In this document: one piece after another, positions 22,136 to 33,989 of the stretch
Position numbering within the stretch: the first letter of the stretch is position 1
Layout of the letters: the number at the start of each line of letters is the position of its first letter
Source of the DNA: Byssothecium circinans
Lineage: Eukaryota > Ascomycota > Dothideomycetes > Pleosporales > Massarinaceae
Length of the DNA: 60,722 bases
Reading direction: 5' to 3'
Assembly (NCBI GenBank): GCA_010015675.1
Contig: ML977005.1
Location: forward strand, 457,954 to 518,675
The notes under the pieces: generated by a model
Seen by the model: only the letters and a program-made list of their open reading frames with translations
What the model was told of the DNA's origin: nothing
The model's database searches: none
Translations under genes and position numbers: made by a program

Positions 22136-23640
22136 GAGTTAACTAACTATAAGGCCAGCGTGGCGCCACTCCCTGGCTTCCTCCTTGATTAGCATATGCC
22201 CTTTAAAAGCTATACTATGGCGTTCTAAAAGGTGTCTTCCTTAGGGTCGTAATAGTTAAGTAGCAGGTCTCCTAACTATGCAGGAACTAGTGCCTAAAAG
22301 AAATTATAAGTAATATGCTTAGCTATCTACTATCTCCTATCTGTTTTATTATCTGTGTAGTTACATTCTTCCTCTTCTTACCTATCTATAATAGTATCAT
22401 ATACTAGTTCGTAGTCTGTCAATTCAGATAAGAGGTGGCTAAATTATTGCGCCTTCCCCTTCCTTAGCAATGCGTTAGAGTACTCTACTGCCTAAGCAAT
22501 AGGCTGCCATGCTTGCTAGAGGAAAGAAGCAGCCCCTAAAGCTAACCTATCATCATTACATACCTTAACTAAGCAGTCCTTAAATTTATTAAGTAAGGCT
22601 TTAAGCATTTTATCTTTACTACTAAGGCTGGCCACGTTGAACCACGTTATCTATAGTACCTTGAATTAATCTTTATATCTTATAACAAAATTCTCCTCAC
22701 ATATGCGTGATGCCTAAGGTGTTAAGGTCCCATGCTTACTACGCTTACTTATATGATGCGTTCTTTTATATAAACTGCTAGGAATAGGTTCTTCTAGATT
22801 ACGCGTTAATTATAGCAAGTATAAACTTAGAACTTTATACCTTGCAATTCGTGCTCTACTTAGAGTGGTACTATTCATTCACCATTAAGCTTAACTAGTT
22901 AGTCATGGGAAGTTTTGATTATAACTAATTAAATATCCTTTATATTTAAATTATTACATGCTAAAGCCTTATAGGACATCCTAGTAGGTAGCTTAATCAC
23001 TTCTACAAAGCTAAGGAGGGCTAATGATTAATCTTTATATATAGTATCTTTAATTAGGGCTGCTTCCGTATGCGGTAGGCTGAATGCCCTTCCTAAGTCC
23101 CTAGGAGGAGGATGACTATGATAGTTAAATAGTATTCTCTCTATCTCTTTGTACTCTTGTAGATAGTTGTTAGTGCTAATCATGTAAGGTAGAAAATTTA
23201 TTCTAATAACCCCTTTGCCCTTACTTATCTCTCCCTAGAGCATCTTTAGGTCCTATTAGCAGGAGTTAGCTTCCTATTACGCGGATACAATAACGCTTAA
23301 TTTCTCTTATCAAGCATTTTAGTTTAGAGAGCAATGACGATAAGGTCCAAGTCCCCCTAGTAAGTAAATGAAGCCTCTTAAAACTATAGATAGGTAGTAA
23401 CAAGTCATCTAATGTTAAATTCTAAGGCATAGTTAGATATACGTATAAGTCTTATTCTTACTATAGTGGCTTTTCTTCTAGCGGGACCCATCCTATAATT
23501 AGGTCGTTGCTAGCAAAGAGCGGATTTTAAACATATTACATTAGCGCTTTTCCTAGATCACGTCTTACGTATAATGTAGATATCAAGCTCAAGAAGCAAC
23601 GTCTTCGCAAGAAATATTTAAAAAGTAATATAAAGTAAGA
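22136..23640 (-). pseudogene. Unrecognised conserved-looking gene, RIP-degraded
   Basis: The minus strand shows coding character in at least two frames. One part (about 22760-23200) reads PPPRDLGRAFSLPHTEAALI, then FVEVIKLPTRMSYKALACNN and NLNIKDI. The next part (22136-22700) reads ITWFNVASLSSKDKMLKALL, then NKFKDCLVKVCNDDRLALGA, FSHLLSELTDYELVYDTIID, KHITYNFF, YYDPKEDTF and ends SRRKPGSGATLAL. Stops again fall at Q/W positions. The change of frame may be an intron. I do not recognise a domain. It lies next to the DUF3723 gene on the same strand, so it may be part of the same cargo block. Not obviously a transposase. Confidence 0.45.
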
Positions 23641-25056
23641 GTAAGGTTGACCAGGTAGTAGTAGCTTACTTTCTTATATGTTTTTATCCATGCCCCCTAT
23701 AATGCTGCGCAGAGGTGCCTAGATTATGTACTGCTATGCTAGCTACGGAAATCAACCACAGTTAGATAGCTCATTTGCTGGACTGTTATCCTTATTGCAT
23801 TGCGATAAGGCTACTTTCTAGAGCTATAACCTTGCAAGGCGTACTAAAAGCATTTATATGCTTAGGTAGACCTAGTAGAGACGCTTTAACTTGTCATCTA
23901 CCGCCCTCCCATTTATACTACCTCCTAAAAATAGAAGTAGTAAAGCACAAACCCTTACTAAGCAAGCTTATTCTATGATAAGGTGAGCATTAGATTAAGT
24001 AGCTTAATTAAACGACCTTAGCTACAGGCTAACGTATTCCTTTAATGTATCTTTGCGTCTCTACGTCTCCCTTCTATATAGAGCTTAGGAAAGGGGCATG
24101 TAACTACAGTCAACATAGTAAATGTATAGAGAAAATAGCATTTAATTAGTAGTTACTATATAGTTATTATTAGCACTAAAGCGCTTAGGATGCTATACTA
24201 TAAATTAGTAAGCGCTAGTAGAATACTCTAACTTACTAGTAGTAGTAGGGTCCCTCCTAGCAGTTAAACTAAGGGATGTAACTATATAAGAGGCTAGTTA
24301 TAGCAGAGATATAAAACGTGTCTTCCTAGTTAATAGAAGATTATTAAAGCCATGCTAACTAGGACTAAGAGTGCTATTCTATCTTTATTCTCCTAATTTA
24401 GTATTAACTATGCACTCCGCCTTAAAGCTTCTCTAGGCTTTAAGCCGCGGAAGTAATAGGTATACTACCTTGCATTTCAAGCTCCCTCTAACTATAATAA
24501 TAAGAGATGCTGAAGATGCTTAGCCTTATATGACTAAGAGCTTGACTAGCATTAAGCTTTATGTATGATTCAGATTGTAGCACACGCTATAAAGTATTAA
24601 ATTCCTTAGCCTCTAGTATCATTTGTCTCCTACTAACTAGTTAGGATAATGCATAATAAGAATGGCTAAGGATATACTAAGCTAGTAGGATTAATAAGTT
24701 TTCATGACGTCTTAGAGCAGGGAATGTTCATGCATAACTAACATTATATTTATCAAGGATTACAGGTCTTACTAAAGAGCGTTGTTTGGTGTCTCCGGAT
24801 AAGCCAGTCGCTATAAGGGTAATGCATCTTCATTTGTGCGAACTTGATATCCTCTAATGCACTAATATCTAGTTCCCCTATGCATGACATAATATGGTAT
24901 GATTCATTCCTAATCACCTCTTTATGCTTAGAAAAGCTATATCTTAAGTAAGGGCGAAAGAGCTTCGCGGCGTTTATAGCCCTTGTATTCGTTACTACAC
25001 TAGCTATAGAAGACACGACCAACAGCTCTATAGTTTAGCTACTTAGAATATCCTAC
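23641..25056. other. Poorly readable region with one open minus-strand stretch
   Basis: At 24753-25022 the minus strand is open for 89 codons and reads LFRPYLRYSFSKHKEVIRNE and SDWLIRRHQTTLFSKT, which looks protein-like but matches nothing I know. The rest, about 23650-24750, carries stops in every frame and gave no recognisable motif. It may hold the 5' part of the preceding gene or an independent decayed gene. Confidence 0.3.
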
Positions 25057-25799
25057 CTAAATTCTAAGGCGACCTTTTTTCCGCTTAGCCTTACCTTCCT
25101 GCTTAGCCTTTGAATTAGATGCTAGATTAGTCTGTGGCTTAGAGCTTATCCTAGGAGCGAATAGAAATTCAATACTTTCTTTTTCTAATTCTAGAATTAG
25201 AAGGATAGTGTTCATCCTGTCTACTATAACATCCTTAAAACATGTCTAAGGGTTTAACTTATAGAAGTTTGTATTATATATTAGTATGCCTTTATACTTT
25301 CTTATATACTTTATTACTAGTCGTCTTACCTCCTCTACTACTAATAGCTTTAAGGAATTAACTAGAAGATAGCGTTTAGGTTTCTATGCCCTTCTCTCGC
25401 GGATCTTAAAATTTATAGCAACTTTTTAGGCGTCGGCCTGTTAATCTAGAGAGGGAGTAGCAGAATTAGCTACATCTATTACTTAAGAATTAGCGTTATT
25501 TAGCGGAGTATAGATTTACTAACCTATTTCTACTTAATCCTTTTCTATTTATCTATGAGTTGTAGGTCCTATAACTTCTCCTAAGTTAATCTAGGTAATC
25601 TATTTATAGTTATTTTCTTTTTGCGCAGCACCTATACTACTTAGGGGTTTAGGTTTTCTTTTATATGGCCTCTTTCCATCTAGGTTCCATAGGCTAGCAA
25701 GTGATGCGCTGTTAGGTTATAGTTTCGTAGGATATTTCTATCTTCTACTTATGTGCGTCTCTTAGGTATCATCTTCATTTTCTCTTTCTTTCTTAAGTA

Positions 25800-26040
25800 A
25801 TTACTACCTCTCTACCCACTCCGCCTCCTTAGCTTGTCTCTGCCTCTCCGTCCGCTCTACCTCCTTAGCTTATCTCTACCTCTCTACCTACTCTATTTCT
25901 TTAGCTTATCTCTACCTCTCTACTTACTTTACTTCCTTAGCTTATCTCTACCTCTCCACCTACTCCACCTCTTTAGCTTGCCTCTACCTCTCCGCCTCTT
26001 CAATTTGCCGCTACCTCTCCTTAGCTAGCCTTTCTTATTC
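25800..26040. repeat. Coding tandem repeat, ~60-bp units
   Basis: Imperfect units of ctacctctc...cttagcttatct encode ERQRQAKEVE-type coiled-coil heptads on the minus strand, inside the DUF3723 tail. Confidence 0.75.
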
Positions 26041-26589
26041 TTGCTCATCTTATACTGCTAGCTGGGCCTGCTACTACTTACCTTTTACTAGATTAGCGTT
26101 ATTTACTAGAGTGTGGGTTTGCTTACTTAATTCTACTTATGCATGATCTACAAATTCCCCTAAGTTAGTTTAGGTAACTAGTTTATAGTTATTTTCTTTT
26201 TGTATAACACCTATACCTCTTAGGGGTTTAGGCTTCTTATTATATAGCCTCTTTCTACTAAGCTTCCATAGGTTAGCTAGTATCTCTCCGTTAAGTTATG
26301 GCCTTATAAGAGGTTTCCGTCTATTAGTTATACGTGTCTCTTAGGTACCGTCTGCCTTAAATAGCTCTTGCTTAGTTTGCCTATGTCTGTCCTCTTTAGC
26401 TTACTGCTAGCTTTCTTACTCTACTAGCTAGAGTCTTTCCTCCTTAGCCTACCTCTCCCCTTCCTGCTCTAATATTTGAGCTAGCTATTACTGCTTAGAA
26501 ATTCCCTCCCTCTGCCTCTCTTCTTGCTCTGCTAGTTGAATAAGCCGTTCTAGCATAGCTTACCTCTATTCAGCTAGCTAAGCAAGCCT

Positions 26590-26820
26590 TTTTTCCTCAG
26601 CCTACCTCTACTTAGATAACTAAGCTAACTGTCCTTCCTTAGTCTACCTCTATTTAGATAGCTGAGCTAGCTGTCCTTCCTTAGTCTACCTCTATTTAGA
26701 TAGCTAAGCTAGATGTCCTTCCTTAGCCTGCCTCTGTTTAGATAGCTAAGCTAACCTTCTTTCTTCAGTCCACCTCCATTTAGATAGCTAAGCTAGATAC
26801 GCTTCCTTAGTCTACCTCTC
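26590..26820. repeat. Coding tandem repeat, 48-bp units (~5 copies)
   Basis: Units such as ccttccttagtctacctcta followed by tttagatagctgagctagct recur every 48 bp. They encode KEGQLAQLSKQRQ-type 16-residue repeats of the DUF3723 tail on the minus strand. Confidence 0.75.
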
Positions 26821-28748
26821 CCTCTCTTACTCAACTTGTCTCTGACTCTCCCTTCTCTCTGCTAGCTGAGCGAACCGCTGCTGCTTAGCAAATTCCCGTG
26901 TTTCTTCTTTGGCTTCTGCCTTAACTATCTCCTCTTTAGGAGTTCGTGTTTGTCTGTAAGATGTGCCATGATTGATAATATAGGCTAGTTTACCCCAAAA
27001 GGCAAAGTACATAGATCTGCGGATGAAAAAAAACGTTATCTTAGGATACTATTACTTATTAGTGTCGTGCAATTTATCTAAAAATAGTGGTAACTTGTCC
27101 TATTTATAGTCCTTTAGTTTTAGAACCCCGCATCTTTTAGGTGGCCTTTTATTATTATTAATCTTATATATATTTCTCGCCTCCTCTTCTATTAGTGCCT
27201 TAGCTATAGAAAAAAATCTAACCATTTACTCTATGTAGTCCTTAAAGGTAGTAGCATTATATTTAAAGTGATCTAGTCTCTAAGCCTCTAGTAGGGCTTT
27301 AAGAGTAATCTACCTATTAGTAGACCCCTACATTAAGTTAAGGATTAGCGTGGACTTAAATCCTAATCAATAGGCGTAAGTGGCAATCTTGCATAAGGTT
27401 GCCTTACTAGGTTTCTAGTCTAGTTTCGCTTTAGAGTAGCGCATAGCAATAATCCATATCTATTAAAGTGTGAAATCTTCTTTATCTGATAAATCTCCTA
27501 GCCTAAGTACGAATCTAGACTCAGATTCCTGAACTACGTATTAGCTAACTCTCTGATTCCTATCCCTAAACGCTCTCAAGAGGGCAGAGGATACGGAATC
27601 CCTTAGCGATAACTCTAGAAGTGATTTTACGCATTTGACGGGCCCTTAGAAGTAGTTCATATCCTTAAAGTAGCTATAGAAAGAAGGAATTAAGTAGTCT
27701 AAAGAGATAGATAGCACTTTTTCCTATAGACCTTCACGCTCTTACTTATTAAAAGTACTAAAAATCTTGCCGCCGCGTAATTAGCCATATAAATGTTCCC
27801 TATTAGCCCTATATGCGCCTAGAGCGGTAAGCTCTAAGGCTTTTACATTAGCTCTATTTAGCTTCTGCCTCACTTGTGCATTAGGAAGAATCTTATTCTA
27901 AACTTCCTTAATATACCTAAGGTGGCAGAGGTTTTCCTATTAAGCATGGTTAGTAATTAGAAGCGCCTAGTAAGAACCCTTACCTTATAGCATTTTATAG
28001 CGAAAATTTTATATAATGTGCTTAGTTACATACCCCATTTTAATGCTAGAATATCTAACTAAAGATTAAATACATGCACAAAGTCACTATAATAAAGAAT
28101 CTGCTTTAAGTTTCTTACTTTATATTTAGATATTACGTATAAATGAGCCTACTACTAGTTCTTAAAGTACAGGTTCCTAGATATTTAGTATTCCTAGATT
28201 TTGCAGTATATTTCGCCATTATCCGGTTATTTTTTAAAAGAATACTCTTTGATAAGTGCAGTTTTTAGGTTGTCATTAAGATCTGACTAAAAGTGTGAGA
28301 ATCTATTTCTATACAGGGAAGGGCCTTTACCTGCGAGATATAGATCTATAACCTAGCGGCTATCTAGATAGATATTTATAGCTGCTTTAATTTAGTATTA
28401 TCTATAGAGATACTTTAATTAGAACCTAGCTAGAAAATCTAGCTCTAGGCAGTCGCGTGGATCTAGCAATTGCTTAGCGGAAATTCCTGAAGTTGCAATA
28501 GCATCCTTAAGCTAATGCTAATTAATGATAGCAGGAATATGACTTTGAAATTACGAAATATCTTGCTTATTCCCGGCCTTTAATAACGTCGTAAGTTTTT
28601 CGGCATGCTTATCATCTACATCCCTTGAATTTTTAGGGTTATATAGGAAATGTAACACCTTAATCTTTACTTAAGCAGCGCCTCTAAGCTTCAAGATTCT
28701 CTCCGCCGCGATCCTCCGCTCTCGTTTGATGAATCATGCCCGGCGCAT

Positions 28749-29059
28749 GTTGAGGCAATGGTTAGGAATATACGATACTAGCAGGAGAGTAGATAGTGTT
28801 ATCTATCCTTACGTAGTTTATGGTGCTAAATTAGTTACTATAGTTACGTGCTTTATACGTTCTAAGGAATAATTATAGCCCTAGCTATATATATTGCTTT
28901 CCTCTTAGGAAAATTGTGAAAGTGGGCATTTATTCATATATATCTTTATTTTAACTAAGAACAACCGCGAACCTAGCCCTCTATTACACGCCGCATAAAA
29001 TGAGTTCCACGTAGAATAAACGCTACACTTAAATTAATTTTAACGTACTTAGCAGGCTT
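28749..29059. promoter_or_regulatory. Divergent intergenic region
   Basis: About 310 bp between the divergently oriented DUF3723 (-) and kinase-like (+) genes. It would have held both promoters. A tatatatattgc/tatatatctt A/T stretch at 28888-28945 is the only promoter-like feature. Confidence 0.3.
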
Positions 29060-30070
29060 AAGCGTCAAACCGTAGACATAAATGGTGCCAGTGGCAAAAA
29101 CACAATCCCTAAGCGTAATAGAATGAAAGCCTTAGGAAGGAAAAGACCCAACGCTGTAGACGAAGAAACCATAGATCCTAAGACTAGTTTAAGGGATCTT
29201 ACACTTATTAGGGCTGCCAAAGTTAGGGTCAGGGCACATGAATATATAAGAACGAAATACAGCTCTCCCTAGGAAGACTATGAGAAATGCTAGGATCTTT
29301 AGCTTAGTGTCAAAGACTAGATCACTATAGCTAAACGTAGAAGGGCCTAATCTAATGCCATCATAGTGAAAAGTTGGCCGAATGACCCACTATTAAAGCT
29401 TGCCTTAGTAAAGAGATTTAAAGGGGTAGGTATTAAGGAAAACCTTCATAAATTATAGTAAGTACAGCATACTAACATTGTATCTACCCTAGAAGCATTT
29501 AGGTTCAAGGGGACTTTCTATATCATTTTTAAATATATGGCCTATTCTATTTCTTATATTGCTGGCAATCCCCGCCTTAATGAAATTCAACTAGCTGCAA
29601 TACTTGGACAGGTATTACCTAGTAGTAATATCTTGAACAAAGTTACTAACTAACTATAGTAGATACTTGCTAGGCTTGCTCATCTTATAGAAAAAGGGTT
29701 TAAACATAGCTCACTTACCTATTCAAACATCCTCATTCATCTATATGGAGACGTAAAGATTAGTTAGTAAATGTCTAGCGTTTTAGATCTCTATACTAAT
29801 AAAGCGTATAGCGGGCCTAGAAAATTGTTATACCCACGCATCTAACAGCGCTTCCTAGTATGTTGAAGCGCTGAGCTCTATTATTACGGAACTAATGAAT
29901 GGATACGCCAAAGAGGATAGAGCTATTGGCGTTAATAATTTGCGTCGTTGGCCTCCTAGCTCTAATCCTGTCAGCTTCCTCTCTAAGATGACTTCTGCTG
30001 CTTTAGTAGTCAAACTAATTAAGGTACGTTAGAGATGAATTTCCTATACTATCATCTAATATTCCTTAGC
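29060..30070 (+). pseudogene. Protein-kinase-like domain protein, RIP-inactivated
   Basis: The plus strand reads RMKALGRKRPNAVDEETIDP, then LTLIRAAKVRVRAHEYIRTK, LKLALVKRFKGVGIKENLHK, HTNIVSTLEAFRFKGTFYII and FKYMAYSISYIAGNPRLNEI QLAAILGQVL. The HxNIV...E.F...YIIFEY pattern is the N-lobe/hinge of a protein kinase fold (here FKY). Further on it reads KGFKHSSLTYSNILIHLYGD VKI, the catalytic-loop region, where the HRD triad is HSS and the loop N is kept. After a frame change comes ITELMNGYAKEDRAIGVNNL and WPPSSNPVSFLSKMT. The missing HRD suggests the parent may already have been a pseudokinase. It precedes FRE on the same strand. Confidence 0.65.
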
Positions 30071-30616
30071 ATCCGCTGTTGCAGCTTCCTTAGCAAAAGG
30101 ATATGCTTATAGGGGTGGTATCCTTCGCTACCATCAGAACGCGCATAGGTTATAAGTATCCGCTAAGCTAGATTAATCTCCTAGATATTTTCTATTTCGT
30201 GAGTATGTTTTAAAACTAGATTAGCTCTTTCGGTACCTACTATAGTCATGATATCTCGCGCCGTTATAGGACCACGTGATATAGGGCACCTAATCTAGGT
30301 TCAGATTAGATTTACTAGGTCCGCGATCCTAAGATAAGAAGATTATAGACGTGAAACTATCTCTTACTCCTTATACTACGTCTTTATATCTAGCCCTAAC
30401 CTTAATAGGCTAATACTATCGTTACCATTCATTAAGCATTACTACTAAATTAATTTCGCACGTGAACCTTAATACGCGTATAGCTAATTTTAGTACCTAA
30501 AGTTCTAGTTCTAGGCATCTTATAAGACTAGTTTTAGAATTCTTACCACGTTCCTAGTTTTAGCCCCCTGCTTCGTCCGGTTCTGACTCCTTTCTATTTT
30601 AACGTTCGCCTATTCT

Positions 30617-32566
30617 TTGCATGTAAAGAAGACCTACTCCGCTCTTTTATCCGCATATTTTCCTGCGCTCTCCTTAATAGTCATCCGCACCGCTATGGAA
30701 ATTACGCAATTGTATGCCATTTCCATAGGTGGCATATTGCTTTTTTTAATGCTTATTAACTTCCGTCCTAATATAGAAGCATTTCTAAGGGCCGTTTCCC
30801 TTCTAGTATCTAAGCACTTTACCTATCCATGGATAATCTACCGCTATTAATACGTAGGCCCCTAGAGTTAAGCTAATGTTATTTTATAGTTATTTTACAT
30901 TATAGTAAACACGTTCTATGTAGGCTTTAGAGTTCCAGATGTCTTAACCACTAGGTTATAAGCCGTAAATCTCTCATTAATTAATATAGTCCTAAATTTT
31001 GCTAGCTCTCACCTAAGCTTTCTTGCAGATATCCTTGGAATTCCTTTAAGTACATATCGACAAATTTATTACTCTAGCGGGATTATGTCAGTTTCGCTTT
31101 TACTCTTTCACGTTCTTACTATAATAGGAAGCCGAAACCCTTTTCCTTTACAAGTAGCAGAGTATCTATAGGGTCTTATTATAAGCTATTCCTTTATTTT
31201 AAATTCTAAATAAGTTACTAACTATACCTAACGTTGTATAGAGAGGATCCTTACTATTCCTTCTTCTTCTACTCTCTAACCCTTTCCTCCGCAGGTTTTT
31301 ATATGAAATATTTATCCGCATCTACTAGGTGTTAGCGATTATTTCTGCGTATTCTATTTAGTGACACTTGGAATTGAAACCACTTATTCCATGAATCTAT
31401 GCTTATATCTTTGTAATAACATTTCTCTTAATACTCCTTCTCTAAGGGTTATTTATACATTAATCTTAAGCCTATATCACTTACTTTAAAGATACTATTA
31501 AGGTTGAATTAACCCTATCTCGACCACTGAAAGTTAAAGTAGGGTAGTATATCAATCTCTAGAGTCTATCATTAAGCTTCTAGTCTATCTTTTAAAGTCA
31601 CCCCTTCACCGTAGCGTCTTAGTTAGATAGGGAGCATGATTCTTTAGATCTATTTATTGAGCCTTATAGAGGCATAACCTAGAAATTATTGCATTATCTT
31701 ACACCTAGCTCTAATAGTTTATAGCCTCGCCTTGATAGTTCACTCCCCCACCTAGCTCTATTTAGTGGGCTATACAGGATTAGCGCACTAGTAGGCGATT
31801 ATAAGACTATTCTTATAGTAGTGAGTAGTTCTAGTATAGTTGCACAGCTACTATACCTAAAATAGCTAATCTATAGGTATAATGCTCGCAAGTCTTGCAC
31901 TCACTAAGTGCATCTAGTGTGGCAATTAGAGACTAGAGGTAAGGCCCTAATTATAAGTTACTAAGCTAGAACTTATAATACGTAGAGACTAGGATCATAG
32001 TGCAATCTATAATTAACTAAGTTCTAAGGAACGACACTTTTCATGTCAGTATCCTATTCCTAATGCTATTGTTGTGGTACGCTAATATAGAGTAGATCCT
32101 TAGCATCTTAATGTATATCAAATTAGGAGCGCATTTAGTGACGATAATAAGAGAGGTGGATAAAGTAGGTCGACCTGTTAATTTAGACAATAGGTCCGCG
32201 GATCTTAAGAATATTACGGAAGGGGTAGATACGGTAGAATCACGCTAACTTGTTAACGTGCAGAATAGGTCTGCAGATCTTAAGATGATACTCTAGGAAG
32301 AGAGAGAGGAAAAACATATAAAAAGGCTATAAGAGATAGAGGAGCGAGGGGAAATTCTAGTAATAAGTAAGATCTTATACGTTATATCATTTTCACGCTA
32401 CTAATCATTTATAGTATTAGGAACTAATGAGTTATAAGACTAACTGCGGGATATTATGCGTCCCTTTTTAGATAATTAGGTAAGGCTCTTTAAATTAGAG
32501 TACTAACCAGCGTAACTATAAGGCCTGTCAAAGGGGGGAGGATCTAGTTCTAGAGTAATTTTATAA
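30617..32566 (+). pseudogene. Ferric reductase (FRE)-type transmembrane oxidoreductase, RIP-inactivated
   Basis: From the ATG at 30617 the frame reads MHVKKTYSALLSAYFPALSL, followed by hydrophobic helices. The ferric-reductase heme domain reads SSHLSFLADILGIPLSTYRQ and then SVSLLLFHVLTII. After an intron or frame change ending at cgcag near 31297 comes IFIRIYQVLAIISAYSI, where the usual heme-ligand HQ reads YQ, the Q as TAG. The FAD-binding motif HPFTVAS is intact. An NAD-binding segment YKTILIVVSSSSIVAQLLYL follows, where glycines of the usual VASGFGIAA are serines. The C-terminus reads QLRDIMRPFLDNQVRLFKLE and stops at TAA 32564-32566. The enzyme would transfer electrons from NAD(P)H across the membrane to reduce iron or oxygen. 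FRE genes are a known Starship accessory class. Confidence 0.82.
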
Positions 32567-32689
32567 ATGCTTTTCTTTATTTAGGGCTTAGCAATAGTCT
32601 AGCTACTATTTATTTTATATTTGTAAGGGATATCTATATTCACATTCGTTTAACCCATTCTATGATACCGATAAGGATGCAGCTAAATT

Positions 32690-33010
32690 TCCGGAGATGG
32701 AAATTATACTTCTCAAAGATGCGTTAACCGCTCGATACCCTTACCTAGTCCGCCGTAGAAACGCCCTATCTTATACTTGTTATTTTTAATCGTAGATTCC
32801 CGAGGATATATTAGGCAAAGAGAGGAATAGTCAAAACGCGCCTACGTTTTAGCATTATATAGTCCTAAGCATAAAGGCTCAATGACCTTCGTCAGCCTTC
32901 TAACTCTAATGCTGTCAACTTATTTTACGAAATCTAACGCTCTCTAGCATCCGTTATTGCATACCCCTTAGTAGAAACGGATACTTAAAGGATTAGTACC
33001 TTTTATCTCC
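32690..33010 (+). pseudogene. Second kinase-like C-terminal fragment
   Basis: The nucleotide stretch around 32880-32950 (aatgaccttcgtcagccttc, tctaatgctgtcaact) parallels 29930-29990 of the kinase-like gene (aataatttgcgtcgttggcc, tctaatcctgtcagct), giving NDLRQPSNSNAVN against NNLRRWPPSSNPVS. Only the C-terminal part is seen, downstream of FRE. It may be a tandem-duplicate remnant. Confidence 0.4.
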
Positions 33011-33116
33011 TCTAACATCCGCGTAGGTAGGTTAGGGTTAGGGTTAAATCTCCTGTGTTAATATTATAGTGTAATAGGTATTATAATCACTAATAATAAA
33101 CTTGTAACTTTTTAGG

Positions 33117-33572
33117 ACACCTCTCTAGGGAGACAAATCTAACTAAGGTGCTTCTCCTAGAAGAGAAATCTGACTAGGACGTTCCCCCTAGGACCTTTCT
33201 TTAAGGAGATAAATCTAACTAGGACACCTCTTTAGGAAGAGAAATCTAACTAGGACGTTTCTCCTAGGAGACAAATCTAGGGACATCTCTCTAGGGAGAT
33301 AAATCTAGGGACGTCTCTCTAGGGAGATAAATCCAGGGACATCTCTCTAGGGAGACAAATCTAGGGATATCTCTCCTAGGAGATAAATCTAGGGACATCT
33401 CTCTAGGGAGACACATCTAACTAGGACGCCTCTCTAGGAAGAGAAATCTAACTAGGATATTTCTCCTAGGAGATAAATCTAGGGATGTCTCTCTAGGGAG
33501 ACAAATCTAACTAGGACGCCTCTCTAGGAAGAGAAACCTAACTAGGACGTTTCTCTAGGTAGAAAAATCCTA
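33117..33572. repeat. Minisatellite, ~15 units of 27-32 bp with a palindromic core
   Basis: Units such as agggacatctctctaggg followed by agacaaatct recur about fifteen times, in two length classes (with or without an extra aact). Each contains tctctagggaga or ctcctaggag, which is palindromic. Spacers are not unique and units abut directly, so this is not a CRISPR array. It separates the FRE region from the next gene. Confidence 0.9.
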
Positions 33573-33985
33573 GCATAGGTTAAATAAATTTAGGTAAAAG
33601 AAGTTACAGTCACTAGATAGATAATAGAACCGTCTCATGATTTTCATTATATTTATATTAGAGTTATACGTGGTATATAGAGCTAGCACTTGCTATTAAT
33701 TAATATAGTTCCTTCTTATTATAACCCTAAAGATTAACTCGCGGCTATATATAATAAAGCTATCTATCATTAGGAAGGTGTATAACTAAGCTGTCTATTA
33801 TTAGGAGGTCACTATTCTGGGACCTTTAAAAAGCCGTTTTAAGGAAATTGCTATATATTATTGCTAGTGCTATTTATAACATGGTTCTAATTATTAGACT
33901 TTTAGAGGGGCTATACTGTATATAAAAAGTAACCTCCCCTAATTTCGCTATAGTATATACTACTCTTACTATCACTAACTCTATT
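33573..33985. other. Spacer with no gene seen
   Basis: Two nearly repeated phrases at about 33765-33808 (ctatctatcattaggaaggt and ctgtctattattaggaggt). Otherwise nothing recognised. Confidence 0.35.
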
Positions 33986-33989
33986 ACTC

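Larger units (their letters stand above)
25057..28748 (-). pseudogene. DUF3723 protein with glutamine/charged coiled-coil tail, RIP-inactivated
   Basis: From the ATG at 28748 the minus strand reads MRRA, then RRIAAERILKLRGAA, KVLHFLYNPKNSRDVDDKHA, AIATSGISAKQLLDPRDCL, IDLYLAGKGPSLYRNRFSH and PDNGEIYCKIQEYQ. This is the signature of the DUF3723 family (PF12520), with NP.(D/R)..D, LLDPRD, DLYLA and DGEIYRKIR blocks. The C-terminal third is a long charged coiled coil built from tandem units (26830-25800). It ends LKLLVVEEVRRLVIKYIRKY, LNPQTCFKDVIVDRMNTILL and a basic KAKRKKGRL tail before TAG at 25057-25059. Molecular function is unknown. DUF3723 genes are a recognised accessory class of Starship giant transposons. 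Stops are numerous. It is divergent from the kinase-like gene. Confidence 0.8.

Noticed and set aside
23775..23978. 67-codon plus-strand open frame
   Set aside because: No recognisable protein character; surrounding sequence has stops in all frames. Likely chance.
25834..26028. Leucine/proline-rich plus-strand open frame
   Set aside because: Antisense of the coiled-coil repeats of the DUF3723 tail.
33117..33572. CRISPR-like array
   Set aside because: Units abut directly with no unique spacers, and the genome is fungal; it is a minisatellite.
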